Shown here in pieces: positions 18,650-30,191 of a DNA stretch of 64,000 bases. Every line of letters starts with the position of its first letter. Position 1 is the stretch's first letter. The notes beneath the pieces were generated by a model that worked only from the letters and a program-made list of their open reading frames with translations, did no database searches and was not told the DNA's origin. The translations under genes were made by a program, and so were the position numbers. The stretch is from Rhodococcoides kroppenstedtii (GTDB lineage: Bacteria; Actinomycetota; Actinomycetes; Mycobacteriales; Mycobacteriaceae). The stretch spans positions 24,363 through 88,362 of the forward strand of contig NZ_FOJN01000017.1 in NCBI RefSeq assembly GCF_900111805.1. The letters are read 5' to 3'.

Positions 18650-20827
18650 ATGACGGAACGCGTCCAGGTCGGAAGTCTGCAGGTTGCCGCTGTTCTGCAC
18701 GAGTTCGTGCAGTCGAAGGCCCTGCCGGGTACCGGTGTCGAGGCGGAGGCGTTCTGGTCCGGGGTGGAGTCGCTGCTGACGGACCTCGCCCCGAAGAACC
18801 GCGCTCTGCTCGATACCCGTGACGAGATCCAGGGCAAGCTCGACGCCTGGCATTCCGAGCACCCGGGCGCCGGGTACGACAAGGCCGCGTACAAGGCGTT
18901 CCTGCAGGAGATCGGGTACCTCGAGGAGCAGCCTGCCCCGTTCTCGATCACCACCTCCGGGGTGGACCGGGAGATCACCTCCACCGCGGGTCCGCAGTTG
19001 GTGGTGCCGGTGCTCAACGCCCGCTTCGCGATCAACGCCTCCAACGCTCGCTGGGGCTCGCTCTACGACGCCCTGTACGGCACGGACGCCATCCCCGAGG
19101 ACGGGGGCGCCGAGAAAGGCACCTCCTACAACCGGGTCCGCGGCGACAAGGTCATCGCCTACGCCCGCGCGTTCCTCGACGAGGCCGTGCCGCTGGAGTC
19201 GGGCTCGCACGTCGACGCCACGTCCTACGTGATCGACGGCTCCGCCCTCGTGGTCACCCTCGCCTCGGGTGAGACCACCGGCCTGGCCGACCCCGCCCTG
19301 CTCGTCGGCTACACCGGCGAGCCGTCGGCGCCCACGGGCATCCTGTTCCGCCACCACGGCCTGCACCTCGAACTGCAGATCGACGCGGACAGCCCCATCG
19401 GCAGCACCGACGCCGCCGGCGTGAAGGACGTGCTGGTCGAGTCGGCCGTCACCACCATCATGGACCTCGAGGACTCCGTCGCCGCCGTCGACGCCGAGGA
19501 CAAGGTCCTCGGGTACGGCAACTGGCTGGGCCTGATGCGCGGCGACCTCGCCGAGGAGGTCACCAAGAACGGCAAGACCTTCACCCGCACCATGAACCCC
19601 GACCGCGTCTACACTGCCCTCGACGGCTCCGAGCTGGTGCTGCACGGCCGGTCGCTGCTGTTCGTGCGCAACGTCGGGCATCTGATGACCACCGACGCGA
19701 TCCTCGATGCCGACGGCAACGAGGTGCCCGAGGGCATCCTGGACGCGATCATGACCTCGCTGTGCGGTATGCACAGCCTCACCGGCGACGTGGAGCTGAC
19801 CAACAGCCGCACCGGCTCGCTCTACATCGTCAAGCCGAAGATGCACGGTCCCGCCGAGGTCGCGTTCACCGACGAGTTGTTCGCCCGCGTCGAGGACCTG
19901 CTGGGTCTGTCCCGCAACACCCTCAAGGTCGGCATCATGGACGAGGAGCGGCGCACCACCGTCAACCTCGCCGCCGCCATCGCCGCGGCGAAGGAGCGGG
20001 TGGTGTTCATCAACACCGGCTTCCTCGACCGCACCGGCGACGAGATCCACACCTCCATGGAGGCCGGGCCGGTGGTCCGCAAGGCCGAGATGAAGAAGCA
20101 GACGTGGATCGCCGCGTACGAGGACTGGAACGTCGACACCGGCCTGGCCGCCGGCCTCGAGGGGAAGGCGCAGATCGGCAAGGGCATGTGGGCCATGCCG
20201 GACCTGATGGCCGACATGCTCGAGCAGAAGATCGGCCACCCGAAGGCCGGCGCCAACACCGCCTGGGTGCCGTCCCCGACGGCCGCGACCCTGCACGCGC
20301 TGCACTACCACAAGGTGGACGTGTTCGCCCGGCAGGAGGAGATCGCGAAGGCCAAGCGGGCCACCGTCGATCAGATCCTCGAGATCCCGTTGGCCGCGGA
20401 CACTTCGTGGAGCGCAGAGGACAAGCAGCGCGAGCTCGACAACAACTGCCAGTCCATCCTCGGCTACGTCGTGCGCTGGATCGACCACGGCGTCGGCTGC
20501 TCGAAGGTGCCCGACATCGACGACGTCGCCCTCATGGAAGACCGTGCGACGCTGCGCATCTCGAGCCAGCTCCTCGCCAACTGGGTGCGCCACGGCGTCG
20601 TGTCCGAGGACGACGTGCTGGCCTCGCTGCACCGCATGGCACCGGTGGTCGACCGGCAGAACGCCGGCGATCCGACCTATCGGCCGCTCGCCGAGAACCC
20701 CGAGACCAACATCGCGTTCAACGCGGCGAAGGACCTCATCCTGCTCGGCACGCAGCAGCCCAACGGCTACACCGAGCCGATCCTCCACGCTCGTCGTCGC
20801 GAGTACAAGGCCGCCAACGCCCGATGA
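18650..20827 (+). CDS. glcB: Malate synthase G
   Basis: A 725-residue cytosolic enzyme of the glyoxylate shunt that condenses glyoxylate with acetyl-CoA to malate. Length is normal for the monomeric G form. Visible hallmarks are [64 protein letters not shown] and [19 protein letters not shown]. The ATG at 18650 is preceded by a GAGG-containing purine stretch. No isocitrate lyase gene is in the window. The position between the CBS-protein operon and a VWA protein resembles the mycobacterial glcB locus. Confidence 0.97.
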   Translation: MTERVQVGSLQVAAVLHEFVQSKALPGTGVEAEAFWSGVESLLTDLAPKNRALLDTRDEIQGKLDAWHSEHPGAGYDKAAYKAFLQEIGYLEEQPAPFSITTSGVDREITSTAGPQLVVPVLNARFAINASNARWGSLYDALYGTDAIPEDGGAEKGTSYNRVRGDKVIAYARAFLDEAVPLESGSHVDATSYVIDGSALVVTLASGETTGLADPALLVGYTGEPSAPTGILFRHHGLHLELQIDADSPIGSTDAAGVKDVLVESAVTTIMDLEDSVAAVDAEDKVLGYGNWLGLMRGDLAEEVTKNGKTFTRTMNPDRVYTALDGSELVLHGRSLLFVRNVGHLMTTDAILDADGNEVPEGILDAIMTSLCGMHSLTGDVELTNSRTGSLYIVKPKMHGPAEVAFTDELFARVEDLLGLSRNTLKVGIMDEERRTTVNLAAAIAAAKERVVFINTGFLDRTGDEIHTSMEAGPVVRKAEMKKQTWIAAYEDWNVDTGLAAGLEGKAQIGKGMWAMPDLMADMLEQKIGHPKAGANTAWVPSPTAATLHALHYHKVDVFARQEEIAKAKRATVDQILEIPLAADTSWSAEDKQRELDNNCQSILGYVVRWIDHGVGCSKVPDIDDVALMEDRATLRISSQLLANWVRHGVVSEDDVLASLHRMAPVVDRQNAGDPTYRPLAENPETNIAFNAAKDLILLGTQQPNGYTEPILHARRREYKAANAR

Positions 20828-20833
20828 CGTCCT

Positions 20834-22579
20834 GTGGGTAACCACCGCCGCGGTCACGCGGATCGACGACGCCGCGGGGTCTCCCGCGGCGTCGTCGCGA
20901 CCGTCGTGGTCCTCGTCCTGCTCGCGGCCGCCGTGGTCGGCTGGTTCGCGGTTCGCGACCGGTCCGCGGAGGAAGCCCAGCAGGCCGCCCGGGCCTGCGT
21001 GGAGGGTGAGGCGACCCTGGCCGTCACCGCCGACCCGGACATCGCCGACGTGCTGCGCACGCTCGGCGAGTCCTGGACGGCCGGCGGCCCGGTGGTACGG
21101 GATCAGTGCATCACCACCGAGGTGACGGCCACGCCCACGGCGGTGGCCGCCGAGGCTCTCGCCGCCCCGATGTACGACCCGTCCGTCGCGGGACCGGAGC
21201 CCGCGCTCTGGGTGCCCACCGACACGGCCTCGGCGGCGGCTGCGGTCGCCGCCCGCGGCACGGACATCACCCCGAGATCGGTGGTCACCTCCCCCGTGGT
21301 CCTCGGCGCCGCGCCCACCGCCGCTGACCGCCTCTCGGCCACCGAGTCGCGGTGGACCGACCTTCCCGCTCTGGTGACGTCGGCCGACCCCGTACGACTC
21401 GCCCTGCCCGGCGGCCCGACCACCGCGGCCACGGTGGTGGCGGTGGCCACCGACCCCGCGACGGAGACACAACCGCTCACCGTCGACCGCGCCACGTCGC
21501 CCGCCGCGGTCTCCGCGGTGTCCCGCGTCGCCCTGGCCGCCGCCGAGGTCCCGGCCGAGATCTCCGACGTCGACACCGCCCTCGACGCGATCGTTCGGGC
21601 ACCGGATCCGGCCGCGGCGCCGCTCGGTGCCGTCCCCGTGACCGAGCAGCAGCTGGCCACCCGCGTCCGCGAGGGCCAGCAACTGGCGGCGTTCCGACCG
21701 TCCGGGCCCACACCGATGGCGGACCATCCCGGACTGGTCCTCGCCACAGCCGACCCGACCGCTCGCGCCGCGGCCGCCGAGTTCCTCGAGTACGTCCGGT
21801 CGACGCCGGGGCGCGAGGCGTTCCTTGCGGCCGGGTTCCGTGTTCCCGGAGGATCCGCCGGGGCCACGGACGGATCCGCCGATACCGCCCCGGAGCCGAT
21901 CGCCGGGTTGGACTTCCCCGCCGTCGACACGGTTGCGCCGGTTCCGACGCCCGACGCGCGGGCCGCAGTGCTCGGAACTGTCGCGGCGCCGAGTCAGCCG
22001 GCCTCGACCACGCTGCTGCTCGACGTGTCCGGGTCGATGGAGTCCATCGACGGCGGGAGCACCCGGCTCGACAACGTCCGCGCGGCCCTCGGCCAGGCAA
22101 CGGGCGCGCTGTCCGGTGACGGCCGCCTCGGCGTGTGGATCTACAGCCGCGGGCTGGACGGATCCCGCCCGTACCGCGTCCTGGCTCCCCTCGGCCCGGC
22201 GGCGGAGAGCGCACGGACGGGTCTGGACGCCCTGGCGAGCATCACCCCGCAGACCGCCACCTCGACGTACGCGGCGGTGCTCGCCGCCTACCGCTCCGCC
22301 GTCGAGAACTGGACTCCCGACGGCCCCCAGTCCGTCCTGCTCGTGACCGACGGACCCAACGACGACACGTCGATCTCGTCGTCGTCGTTCCTGCAGTCCC
22401 TGGCCGGCGCCGTCGATCCGGCGCGGCCGGTCCGCCTCGACGTCGTGTCGTTGGCGGACAATTCCGATATCGACACCCTGCGCAGCGCCGCGGGGCAGAC
22501 AGGTGGAGACGTGATCGTCACAGCATCGTCCGACCCCGGCCTGGCCGGGACCCTCGAGCGACTGACCTCCGCCCGGTGA
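20834..22579 (+). CDS. Membrane-anchored solute-binding-like/VWA domain protein
   Basis: A 581-residue protein: a short basic N-terminus, one transmembrane helix at about residues 20-42, then a periplasmic solute-binding-protein-like region (about 55-350) and a C-terminal von Willebrand A domain (about 385-581). The MIDAS motif DVSGSM begins near residue 396, and LLVTDGPNDD supplies a later metal-site segment. It resembles Rv1836c, which also follows glcB in M. tuberculosis. The function is unknown; the layout suggests an envelope protein binding a ligand or partner in a metal-dependent way. The GTG at 20834 lies 6 nt after the glcB stop. Confidence 0.8.
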   Translation: MGNHRRGHADRRRRGVSRGVVATVVVLVLLAAAVVGWFAVRDRSAEEAQQAARACVEGEATLAVTADPDIADVLRTLGESWTAGGPVVRDQCITTEVTATPTAVAAEALAAPMYDPSVAGPEPALWVPTDTASAAAAVAARGTDITPRSVVTSPVVLGAAPTAADRLSATESRWTDLPALVTSADPVRLALPGGPTTAATVVAVATDPATETQPLTVDRATSPAAVSAVSRVALAAAEVPAEISDVDTALDAIVRAPDPAAAPLGAVPVTEQQLATRVREGQQLAAFRPSGPTPMADHPGLVLATADPTARAAAAEFLEYVRSTPGREAFLAAGFRVPGGSAGATDGSADTAPEPIAGLDFPAVDTVAPVPTPDARAAVLGTVAAPSQPASTTLLLDVSGSMESIDGGSTRLDNVRAALGQATGALSGDGRLGVWIYSRGLDGSRPYRVLAPLGPAAESARTGLDALASITPQTATSTYAAVLAAYRSAVENWTPDGPQSVLLVTDGPNDDTSISSSSFLQSLAGAVDPARPVRLDVVSLADNSDIDTLRSAAGQTGGDVIVTASSDPGLAGTLERLTSAR

Positions 22580-23718
22580 TCCGCATGGCGGTCTTCGCCG
22601 TCGTCCTCGGGCTCGTGACGTTCTGGCTCCACCGACGCCTGGTCGTCGCAGGCGGCCTTCGTCGCGGCACGGGGCGTGCGGTCGATGCGGTGCTCGTCCT
22701 GTTCTGGGCAGCGGCGGTCGTCGGCATCGGCTCCGGTGAGGTACTCGACCCCGCGTGGGCCCGGTACATCGCCTACCCGGGCCTGAGTTGGTTGGCCGTG
22801 CTGCTCTACCTCGTGCTCGGGTCCCTTCTCGTCGCCCTGCTCGCAGGGGTGATGCGACTCGGCGCTGCCGTTACCCGTCGGGACGGGTCGGACGCCCGCC
22901 GCACCACGGTGCGTCGGGCCAACACCGTGCTCGTGCTGGGCACGATTGCGGCCGTCGGCTACGGCGTGGTGGACGCGGCCTCGCCCGAGGTCACCCGCAC
23001 CGAGGTGAGCCTGCCCGGCCTGCCCGCGTCGTTCGACGTCATGCGGGTGGCCGTGGTGTCCGACCTGCACGTCGGTCCTGCGCGCGGTGAGCGCTTCGTC
23101 GACGGCGTGGTCGACGAGATCATGGCGCAGTCACCGGACCTGATTCTGGTGGCGGGCGACCTGATCGACGGCACCACAGAGCTGGTCGGACCGTCGCTGA
23201 GGCCCCTGAGTCGTCTCGACGCCCCGATGGGGGTTTTCGTCACCAGCGGCAACCACGAGTTCTACGCCGGAGACGGCGGACGGTGGCTCGACCTGTTCGA
23301 CTCCCTGGGGCCCACCGTGCTCCGCAACGAGTCGGTTCGGCTCACCCGCGGCGTCGACACGATCGACCTGGTGGGCATCGAGGATCTCACCGCCCCGGAG
23401 CCGTACCAGCCGGACCTGCCCGCAGCGCTGGACGGCACCGACCGGAACGACTTCCAATTGCTTGTCGCCCACCAGCCGAAACAGGCGGTCGAAGCGTCGG
23501 ACCTCGGGGTCGATCTGCAGGTCTCGGGGCACACGCACGGCGGACAGATCTGGCCGATTCCCTACCTGGTGCCGCTGCAGCAGCCCACCGTGCAGGGGCT
23601 CGACACCATCGGCGACACCACGATCTACACCACTCGCGGCGCCGGGGCCTGGGGGCCGCCGGTCCGCATCGGCGCGCCGCCGGAGATCACGATGCTCGAA
23701 CTCCGGACGGCGGCCTGA
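22576..23718 (+). CDS. Membrane-anchored metallophosphoesterase
   Basis: A 380-residue protein with four N-terminal helices (residues 1-135) and a C-terminal calcineurin-like phosphoesterase domain. Metal-site motifs are SDLHVG, GDLIDG, SGNHEFY and GHTHGGQ. It is probably a YkuE/YaeI-type phosphodiesterase facing the periplasm; the substrate is unknown. The GTG overlaps the VWA gene stop (GTGA), suggesting co-translation, although an ATG nine nt later is possible. It converges on gcvP with only 5 nt between the stops. Confidence 0.88.
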   Translation: MIRMAVFAVVLGLVTFWLHRRLVVAGGLRRGTGRAVDAVLVLFWAAAVVGIGSGEVLDPAWARYIAYPGLSWLAVLLYLVLGSLLVALLAGVMRLGAAVTRRDGSDARRTTVRRANTVLVLGTIAAVGYGVVDAASPEVTRTEVSLPGLPASFDVMRVAVVSDLHVGPARGERFVDGVVDEIMAQSPDLILVAGDLIDGTTELVGPSLRPLSRLDAPMGVFVTSGNHEFYAGDGGRWLDLFDSLGPTVLRNESVRLTRGVDTIDLVGIEDLTAPEPYQPDLPAALDGTDRNDFQLLVAHQPKQAVEASDLGVDLQVSGHTHGGQIWPIPYLVPLQQPTVQGLDTIGDTTIYTTRGAGAWGPPVRIGAPPEITMLELRTAA

Positions 23719-23723
23719 CCCGA

Positions 23724-26576
<2,853 letters not shown>

Positions 26577-26599
26577 GGAATTCTCCCGAGGGGCTCGCG

Positions 26600-26870
26600 G
26601 TGAGGTGCACGTCCTCCGCGCAGGGAAGGACGCCCCTCCCCCTCTGTCGTGTGCCCGTGACCACGGGCGCCTGAGAGATTCGGCGCGGGTGCGCCTTTCC
26701 CCGTGGGCGGGTGGGCTGTTCCACCGCTTTCCAGAGGCGTCGGAGCCCGCACGGTCCGGGGGCCTGAGAGATTGACGGAGAGGTGCTGCTCCTTCGGCGC
26801 TCGACCCGTGCCGCGACCGGCTACGGTCGGACCGTGGTCGAAGCTCTCCCGTGCGGCGTCGACGCACCGC
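26600..26870 (-). ncRNA. Tandem glycine riboswitch
   Basis: On the minus strand this leader shows the two-aptamer layout of glycine riboswitches. The first aptamer begins with CACGGGAGAGCTTCGACC, has CGCCGAAGGAGCAGC and AATCTCTCAGGC, and ends in CTCTGGAAAGC. The second repeats AATCTCTCAGGC and ends with GACAGAGGGGGAG. The conserved CTCTCAGG boxes are the complements of 26763-26770 and 26670-26677. The element ends just before the gcvP ribosome-binding site. Boundaries are approximate. Confidence 0.88.
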
Positions 26871-26886
26871 CGAGTATAGGCCGCGC

Positions 26887-27513
26887 TCAGCCGGTCTTGC
26901 GGTTGGCGCGGTTCTTACGCCGGGACGCCAGCTCGTCCTCGGGGGTCGGCTGCGCTTCCCCGCCGTCGGCCCGCTCGGCCGGGAAGTCGGCGATGGTGCC
27001 GGTGAGTTCCCGCATGGCGCCGCTGACGGCGATGCCGAAGACTCCCTGTCCGCCCTGGAGCAGGTCCACCACTTCCTCGGCGGACGTGCACTCGTACACG
27101 GTGGTGCCGTCGGAGAAGAGCGTGATGCGCGCCAGATCGGCCACACCGCGACGGCGGAGGTGGTCGACCGCGACACGGATGTTCTGCAGCGAGATCCCGG
27201 TGTCGAGGAGACGCTTGACGATCTTCAGGACCAGGATGTCCTTGAAGGAGTAGAGCCGCTGGCTGCCGGAGCCGGCCGCGCCGCGGATCGAGGGCACCAC
27301 CAGGCCCGTGCGGGCCCAGTAGTCGAGCTGGCGGTACGTGATGCCCGCGATCTGGCAGGCACTGGGGACGCGGTAGCCGACCAGCTCGTCCGGCACGGAG
27401 TCGTCGGGGAAGAGGCCGGGCTGCACCTCGTCCGCACCGACTACGCCGACAGCACCGGCAGCGCCGTTTTCGGACTGCGGAGTCTGCTGCGGCTCCAGCG
27501 GCTGATCTGCCAC
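26887..27513 (-). CDS. MerR-family regulator, Rv1830 (McdR/ResR) type
   Basis: A 208-residue DNA-binding protein. A MerR-type winged helix lies at about residues 45-120 ([21 protein letters not shown], then [21 protein letters not shown]). A short linker and a GTIADFP-containing C-terminal segment follow, and the end is basic. It matches Rv1830 by position, between gcvP and the bifunctional nuclease gene, and by sequence type. The mycobacterial homologue affects cell growth and division and antibiotic tolerance. The GTG start at 27513 is the first in-frame start. Two palindromes sit in the 207-nt upstream spacer. Confidence 0.85.
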   Translation of the reverse strand: MADQPLEPQQTPQSENGAAGAVGVVGADEVQPGLFPDDSVPDELVGYRVPSACQIAGITYRQLDYWARTGLVVPSIRGAAGSGSQRLYSFKDILVLKIVKRLLDTGISLQNIRVAVDHLRRRGVADLARITLFSDGTTVYECTSAEEVVDLLQGGQGVFGIAVSGAMRELTGTIADFPAERADGGEAQPTPEDELASRRKNRANRKTG

Positions 27514-27581
27514 GTTGTTCTCTCCCTCTCGGATGTGTCTCTCGCGGTGAAACCGACGATGAACTCCGTGACATCCGACAA

Positions 27582-27600
27582 CTCGACCTCTCGGGTCGAG
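27582..27600. promoter_or_regulatory. Palindrome upstream of the Rv1830-type MerR gene
   Basis: CTCGACCTCTCGGGTCGAG has 7-bp arms CTCGACC and GGTCGAG around a 5-nt spacer, about 70 nt before the MerR start. It shares the half-site CTCGACCTC with a second palindrome 100 nt away. It is a candidate MerR operator or a transcript hairpin. Confidence 0.5.
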
Positions 27601-27684
27601 ACTACGCCAGTCGCGCCGACGGCACGTGCTTCATCGACCCGAACGCTAGAGACCGACGGGGTGCCGCACAACGCGCCACGCGGT

Positions 27685-27715
27685 GAGTCTCGACCTCAAG
27701 TCGAGGGTGAGACTC
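27685..27715. promoter_or_regulatory. Nested palindrome just after the nuclease gene
   Basis: Outer arms GAGTCTC (27685-27691) and GAGACTC (27709-27715) enclose a palindrome CTCGAC-CTCAA-GTCGAG (27689-27705). It begins 6 nt beyond the stop of the nuclease gene. It could be a MerR-type operator of the downstream regulator gene or a read-through hairpin. Confidence 0.5.
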
Positions 27716-27720
27716 GATCG

Positions 27721-28194
27721 TTATCCGTCCGTGGCCTTGAAGTCGTCGGGCGAGATGGTGTCGAGGAATTCCTTGAACTTCTCCACCTCGTCCTCCTTCT
27801 CGTCGGGCATGACCAGACCGGCCTCGGCGAGCACGGATTCCTCCGCGTGGATCGGCACCCCCGCGCGCAGGGCGATGGCGACGGAGTCGGACGGCCGGGC
27901 CGACACGCGGACGTTCTGGTCGAACACCAGATCCGCGTAGAACGTGCCCTCCTGCAGGTCGACGATGCGGACTTCGCGCAGGGATCGCCCCAACGCGGTC
28001 ACGATGTCCCCGATCAGATCGTGCGTGAGCGGCCGCGGAGGTTGCACCCCCTGTTGCTCGAGCGCGATGGCCGTGGCCTCGGTCTGACCGATCCAGATGG
28101 GCAGATACCGCTCGCCGTCCTCCTCGCGGAGGAGGAGAACCGGCTGGTTCTGGGGTTGTTCGACCCTGATTCCGATGACGCGCATCTCACTCAT
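27721..28194 (-). CDS. Bifunctional nuclease family protein (DUF151)
   Basis: A 157-residue protein of the bifunctional nuclease (BFN/DUF151) family: MRVIGIRVEQPQNQPVLLL, LPIWIGQTEATAIALEQQG, then FYADLVFDQ and SDSVAIALRAGVPIHA. The ATG at 28194 is preceded by GGGAGG. An in-frame ATG at 28245 lacks such a site and would add 17 unusual residues. The gene lies between two MerR genes, as Rv1829 does in M. tuberculosis. Plant homologues are reported to cut DNA and RNA; the bacterial role is unclear. Confidence 0.87.
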   Translation of the reverse strand: MSEMRVIGIRVEQPQNQPVLLLREEDGERYLPIWIGQTEATAIALEQQGVQPPRPLTHDLIGDIVTALGRSLREVRIVDLQEGTFYADLVFDQNVRVSARPSDSVAIALRAGVPIHAEESVLAEAGLVMPDEKEDEVEKFKEFLDTISPDDFKATDG

Positions 28195-28277
28195 CGCGCT
28201 TGCCTCCCACCTGCTCGACGCACCCGTTCGAGTGTAGTGACGCACCCCGACTCCCGTCGCGGGTCCGCCGGGCCCCG

Positions 28278-29021
28278 TCAGTCCAGCACGCCCCGCACGG
28301 CCGCTTTCACCAGCGACGTGTGCAGGGTCAACGACAGCGCGGCGAGCTCGCGAACCAGCTCTTCCGCCCGGTCCCGTGCCCCCGCGTCGCGACCCAGCGC
28401 CACCGGGCCCGCCACCTGTGCCAGCAGAGTGGCCTCGCGGTCCGCCGCGAGCTTGAACGCTCGCAGGTGCCGCACCTCGAGGCCGTACTGCGCCATCGCC
28501 GCGGCGGTGCGCACCAAGACCACCGCGTCCTCGTCGAAGTAGCCCGCGGGTCCCGCGGTCAGCAGGCCCGCCTTCTGCAGGTCGAGCAGGAACGGCTCGT
28601 CCACTCCCGCGCGCTCAAGCAGGTCCGCCCGACTCATCCGGACGCGGCGCTCGCCGAGAAACTCGGTGGGCGAGACGGCCGGGGCGAGCGCGAGCGCTCG
28701 CGGACCCCTGCGCGGCCCCCGCGCCGGGCCGTCGACGGCCGCCACGGTGGCGCCCTCGTCGAGGGCGTCGAGCTGCTCCTTGATCACCTTGAGCGGGAGG
28801 TAGTGGTCACGCTGCGCGGTGAGCACGTACTTCAGTCGCTCGCAGTCCTGAACGGAGAAGCGGCGGTAGCCCGACGCCGTCCGTTCCGGAGAGATCAGCC
28901 CCTCGGCCTCGAGGAACCGGATCTTCGAAATGGTGACGTCGGGGAAATCCGGGCGGAGTCGATCGAGCACCGTGCCGATCGACATTCCGCCGCTGCTGGA
29001 TTGCTGCCCGACTGCGGTCAT
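28278..29021 (-). CDS. ftsR: MerR-family regulator FtsR (Rv1828 type)
   Basis: A 247-residue regulator with an N-terminal MerR winged helix (SIGTVLDRLRPDFPDVTISKIRFLEAEGL, cited here by its key Ser-Ile-Gly start, residues 14-42), the GYRRF wing and a long C-terminal helical region. The Corynebacterium glutamicum homologue FtsR activates ftsZ and affects cell growth. The ATG overlaps the garA stop by 4 nt, so it is co-translated with garA, the same arrangement as Rv1827-Rv1828. The nuclease gene follows after 83 nt. Confidence 0.87.
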   Translation of the reverse strand: MTAVGQQSSSGGMSIGTVLDRLRPDFPDVTISKIRFLEAEGLISPERTASGYRRFSVQDCERLKYVLTAQRDHYLPLKVIKEQLDALDEGATVAAVDGPARGPRRGPRALALAPAVSPTEFLGERRVRMSRADLLERAGVDEPFLLDLQKAGLLTAGPAGYFDEDAVVLVRTAAAMAQYGLEVRHLRAFKLAADREATLLAQVAGPVALGRDAGARDRAEELVRELAALSLTLHTSLVKAAVRGVLD

Positions 29022-29512
29022 CGACTGCCCGCGGACGCCTCGCCGGCCGCGTCGCTGGCCTGACCCTTCGGGCCGGTCAGGAAGACCAGACGGAACTTGC
29101 CGATCTGCACCTCGTCGCCGTTGGCCAGCACGGCCGAGTCGACGGGCTCACGGTTGACGTAGGTGCCGTTGAGGCTGCCCACGTCGACGACCTGGAAGTT
29201 GTCCTCGTCCTGCCGGAACTCCGCGTGACGACGGCTGACGGTCACGTCGTCCAGGAAGATGTCGCTGTCCGGGTGGCGCCCGGCGGAGGTGGTCGGCTGA
29301 TCGAGCAGGAAGCGCGATCCGGCGTTGGGGCCGCGCTTGACCACGAGCAGCGCCGACCCGACGGGCAGGCCCTCGACGCCCGACACGGGGGCTTCGGACG
29401 ACGTCCCCTGCGCGGCAGCGGAATCCATCTCGTTCAGGAAATCCGCACGGAAGACCGAGGTGGTCTCCGCCGGGGCTTCTCCGTACACGCCGTCGTTGCC
29501 GTTGTCGCTCAC
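29018..29512 (-). CDS. garA: FHA-domain metabolic regulator GarA (OdhI homologue)
   Basis: A 164-residue protein, close to the 162 residues of M. tuberculosis GarA. The N-terminal tail carries ETTSVFRADFL, including the adjacent Thr residues phosphorylated by PknB and PknG in mycobacteria. The FHA domain (about residues 65-145) has AGRHPDSDIFLDD, VSRRHAEF and GSLNGTYVN. Unphosphorylated GarA inhibits 2-oxoglutarate decarboxylase/dehydrogenase and glutamate dehydrogenase; phosphorylation makes it fold onto itself and release them. The GTG at 29512 is preceded by AGGAGGAG. A perfect hairpin lies just upstream. Confidence 0.95.
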   Translation of the reverse strand: MSDNGNDGVYGEAPAETTSVFRADFLNEMDSAAAQGTSSEAPVSGVEGLPVGSALLVVKRGPNAGSRFLLDQPTTSAGRHPDSDIFLDDVTVSRRHAEFRQDEDNFQVVDVGSLNGTYVNREPVDSAVLANGDEVQIGKFRLVFLTGPKGQASDAAGEASAGSR

Positions 29513-29528
29513 GTTTCTCCTCCTCGGT

Positions 29529-29555
29529 CCGATCGGTCGTGACTCGACCGATCGG
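29529..29555. promoter_or_regulatory. Perfect inverted repeat in the garA leader
   Basis: CCGATCGGTCG (29529-29539) pairs perfectly with 29545-29555 across a 5-nt loop. On the minus strand it ends about 17 nt before the garA start, immediately upstream of AGGAGGAG. It may be an operator or a structure affecting garA translation. There is no U-tract. Confidence 0.5.
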
Positions 29556-29709
29556 CTCGGCACGTATCGATGGTGCTTCTCCGGCGGACTGCCGGCTACT
29601 GCTGTCGGACACTCGGCCGTGGGGCCCGCGACCGACGTGAGGACCTTACCGACCGTACCTTGCGGACCCGGCCGCACGGGCATGCTTGCCCACCCGTCGA
29701 CGTCGGCCG

Positions 29710-30114
29710 TTATGCGGCTGTGATGGACGCGTAGGCCTCCGCGTCCAGCATCCCCTCGAGCGCGTCGTCGAGGTCCGACTCGGACGCCGCGGTCAGGTCG
29801 ACGAGCCACCCGGCGCCGTAGGGGTCGGAGTTCACCAGCTCGGGGTCGCCGTCGAGGTCGCCGTTGACGGCGGCCACGGTGCCGCTCAGCGGGGCGTAGA
29901 TGTCGGAGACGCTCTTGGTCGACTCGACCTCGCCGAACGACTCGCCGGAGGTCACGGCGTCGTCCTCGGCGGGGAGCTGCACGAACACCACGTCGCCGAG
30001 CTGCGACTGCGCGTAGTCGGTGATGCCGATGCGGACGGTGGTCGGCCCGGTGCGCTGCACCCACTCGTGCTCGGCCGTGTACCGCAGCTCGGCGGGAATG
30101 TCGGTCTGGCTCAC
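29710..30114 (-). CDS. gcvH: Glycine cleavage system H protein
   Basis: A 134-residue lipoyl carrier protein that shuttles the aminomethyl group between the P, T and L proteins. The lipoylated lysine lies in [19 protein letters not shown], and the N-terminal [10 protein letters not shown] and C-terminal WLVDL motifs are typical. The GTG start at 30114 is the natural start for this length. The gene is about 200 nt upstream of garA on the same strand. No glycine riboswitch precedes it, unlike gcvP. Confidence 0.96.
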   Translation of the reverse strand: MSQTDIPAELRYTAEHEWVQRTGPTTVRIGITDYAQSQLGDVVFVQLPAEDDAVTSGESFGEVESTKSVSDIYAPLSGTVAAVNGDLDGDPELVNSDPYGAGWLVDLTAASESDLDDALEGMLDAEAYASITAA

Positions 30115-30191
30115 GTGATCTCGGTCCTTTCGGTCACCGGGTGGCGAACGTGCGTCCCGGGCGGGTCACCGCTGCCGCGCCGAGCGTACCG

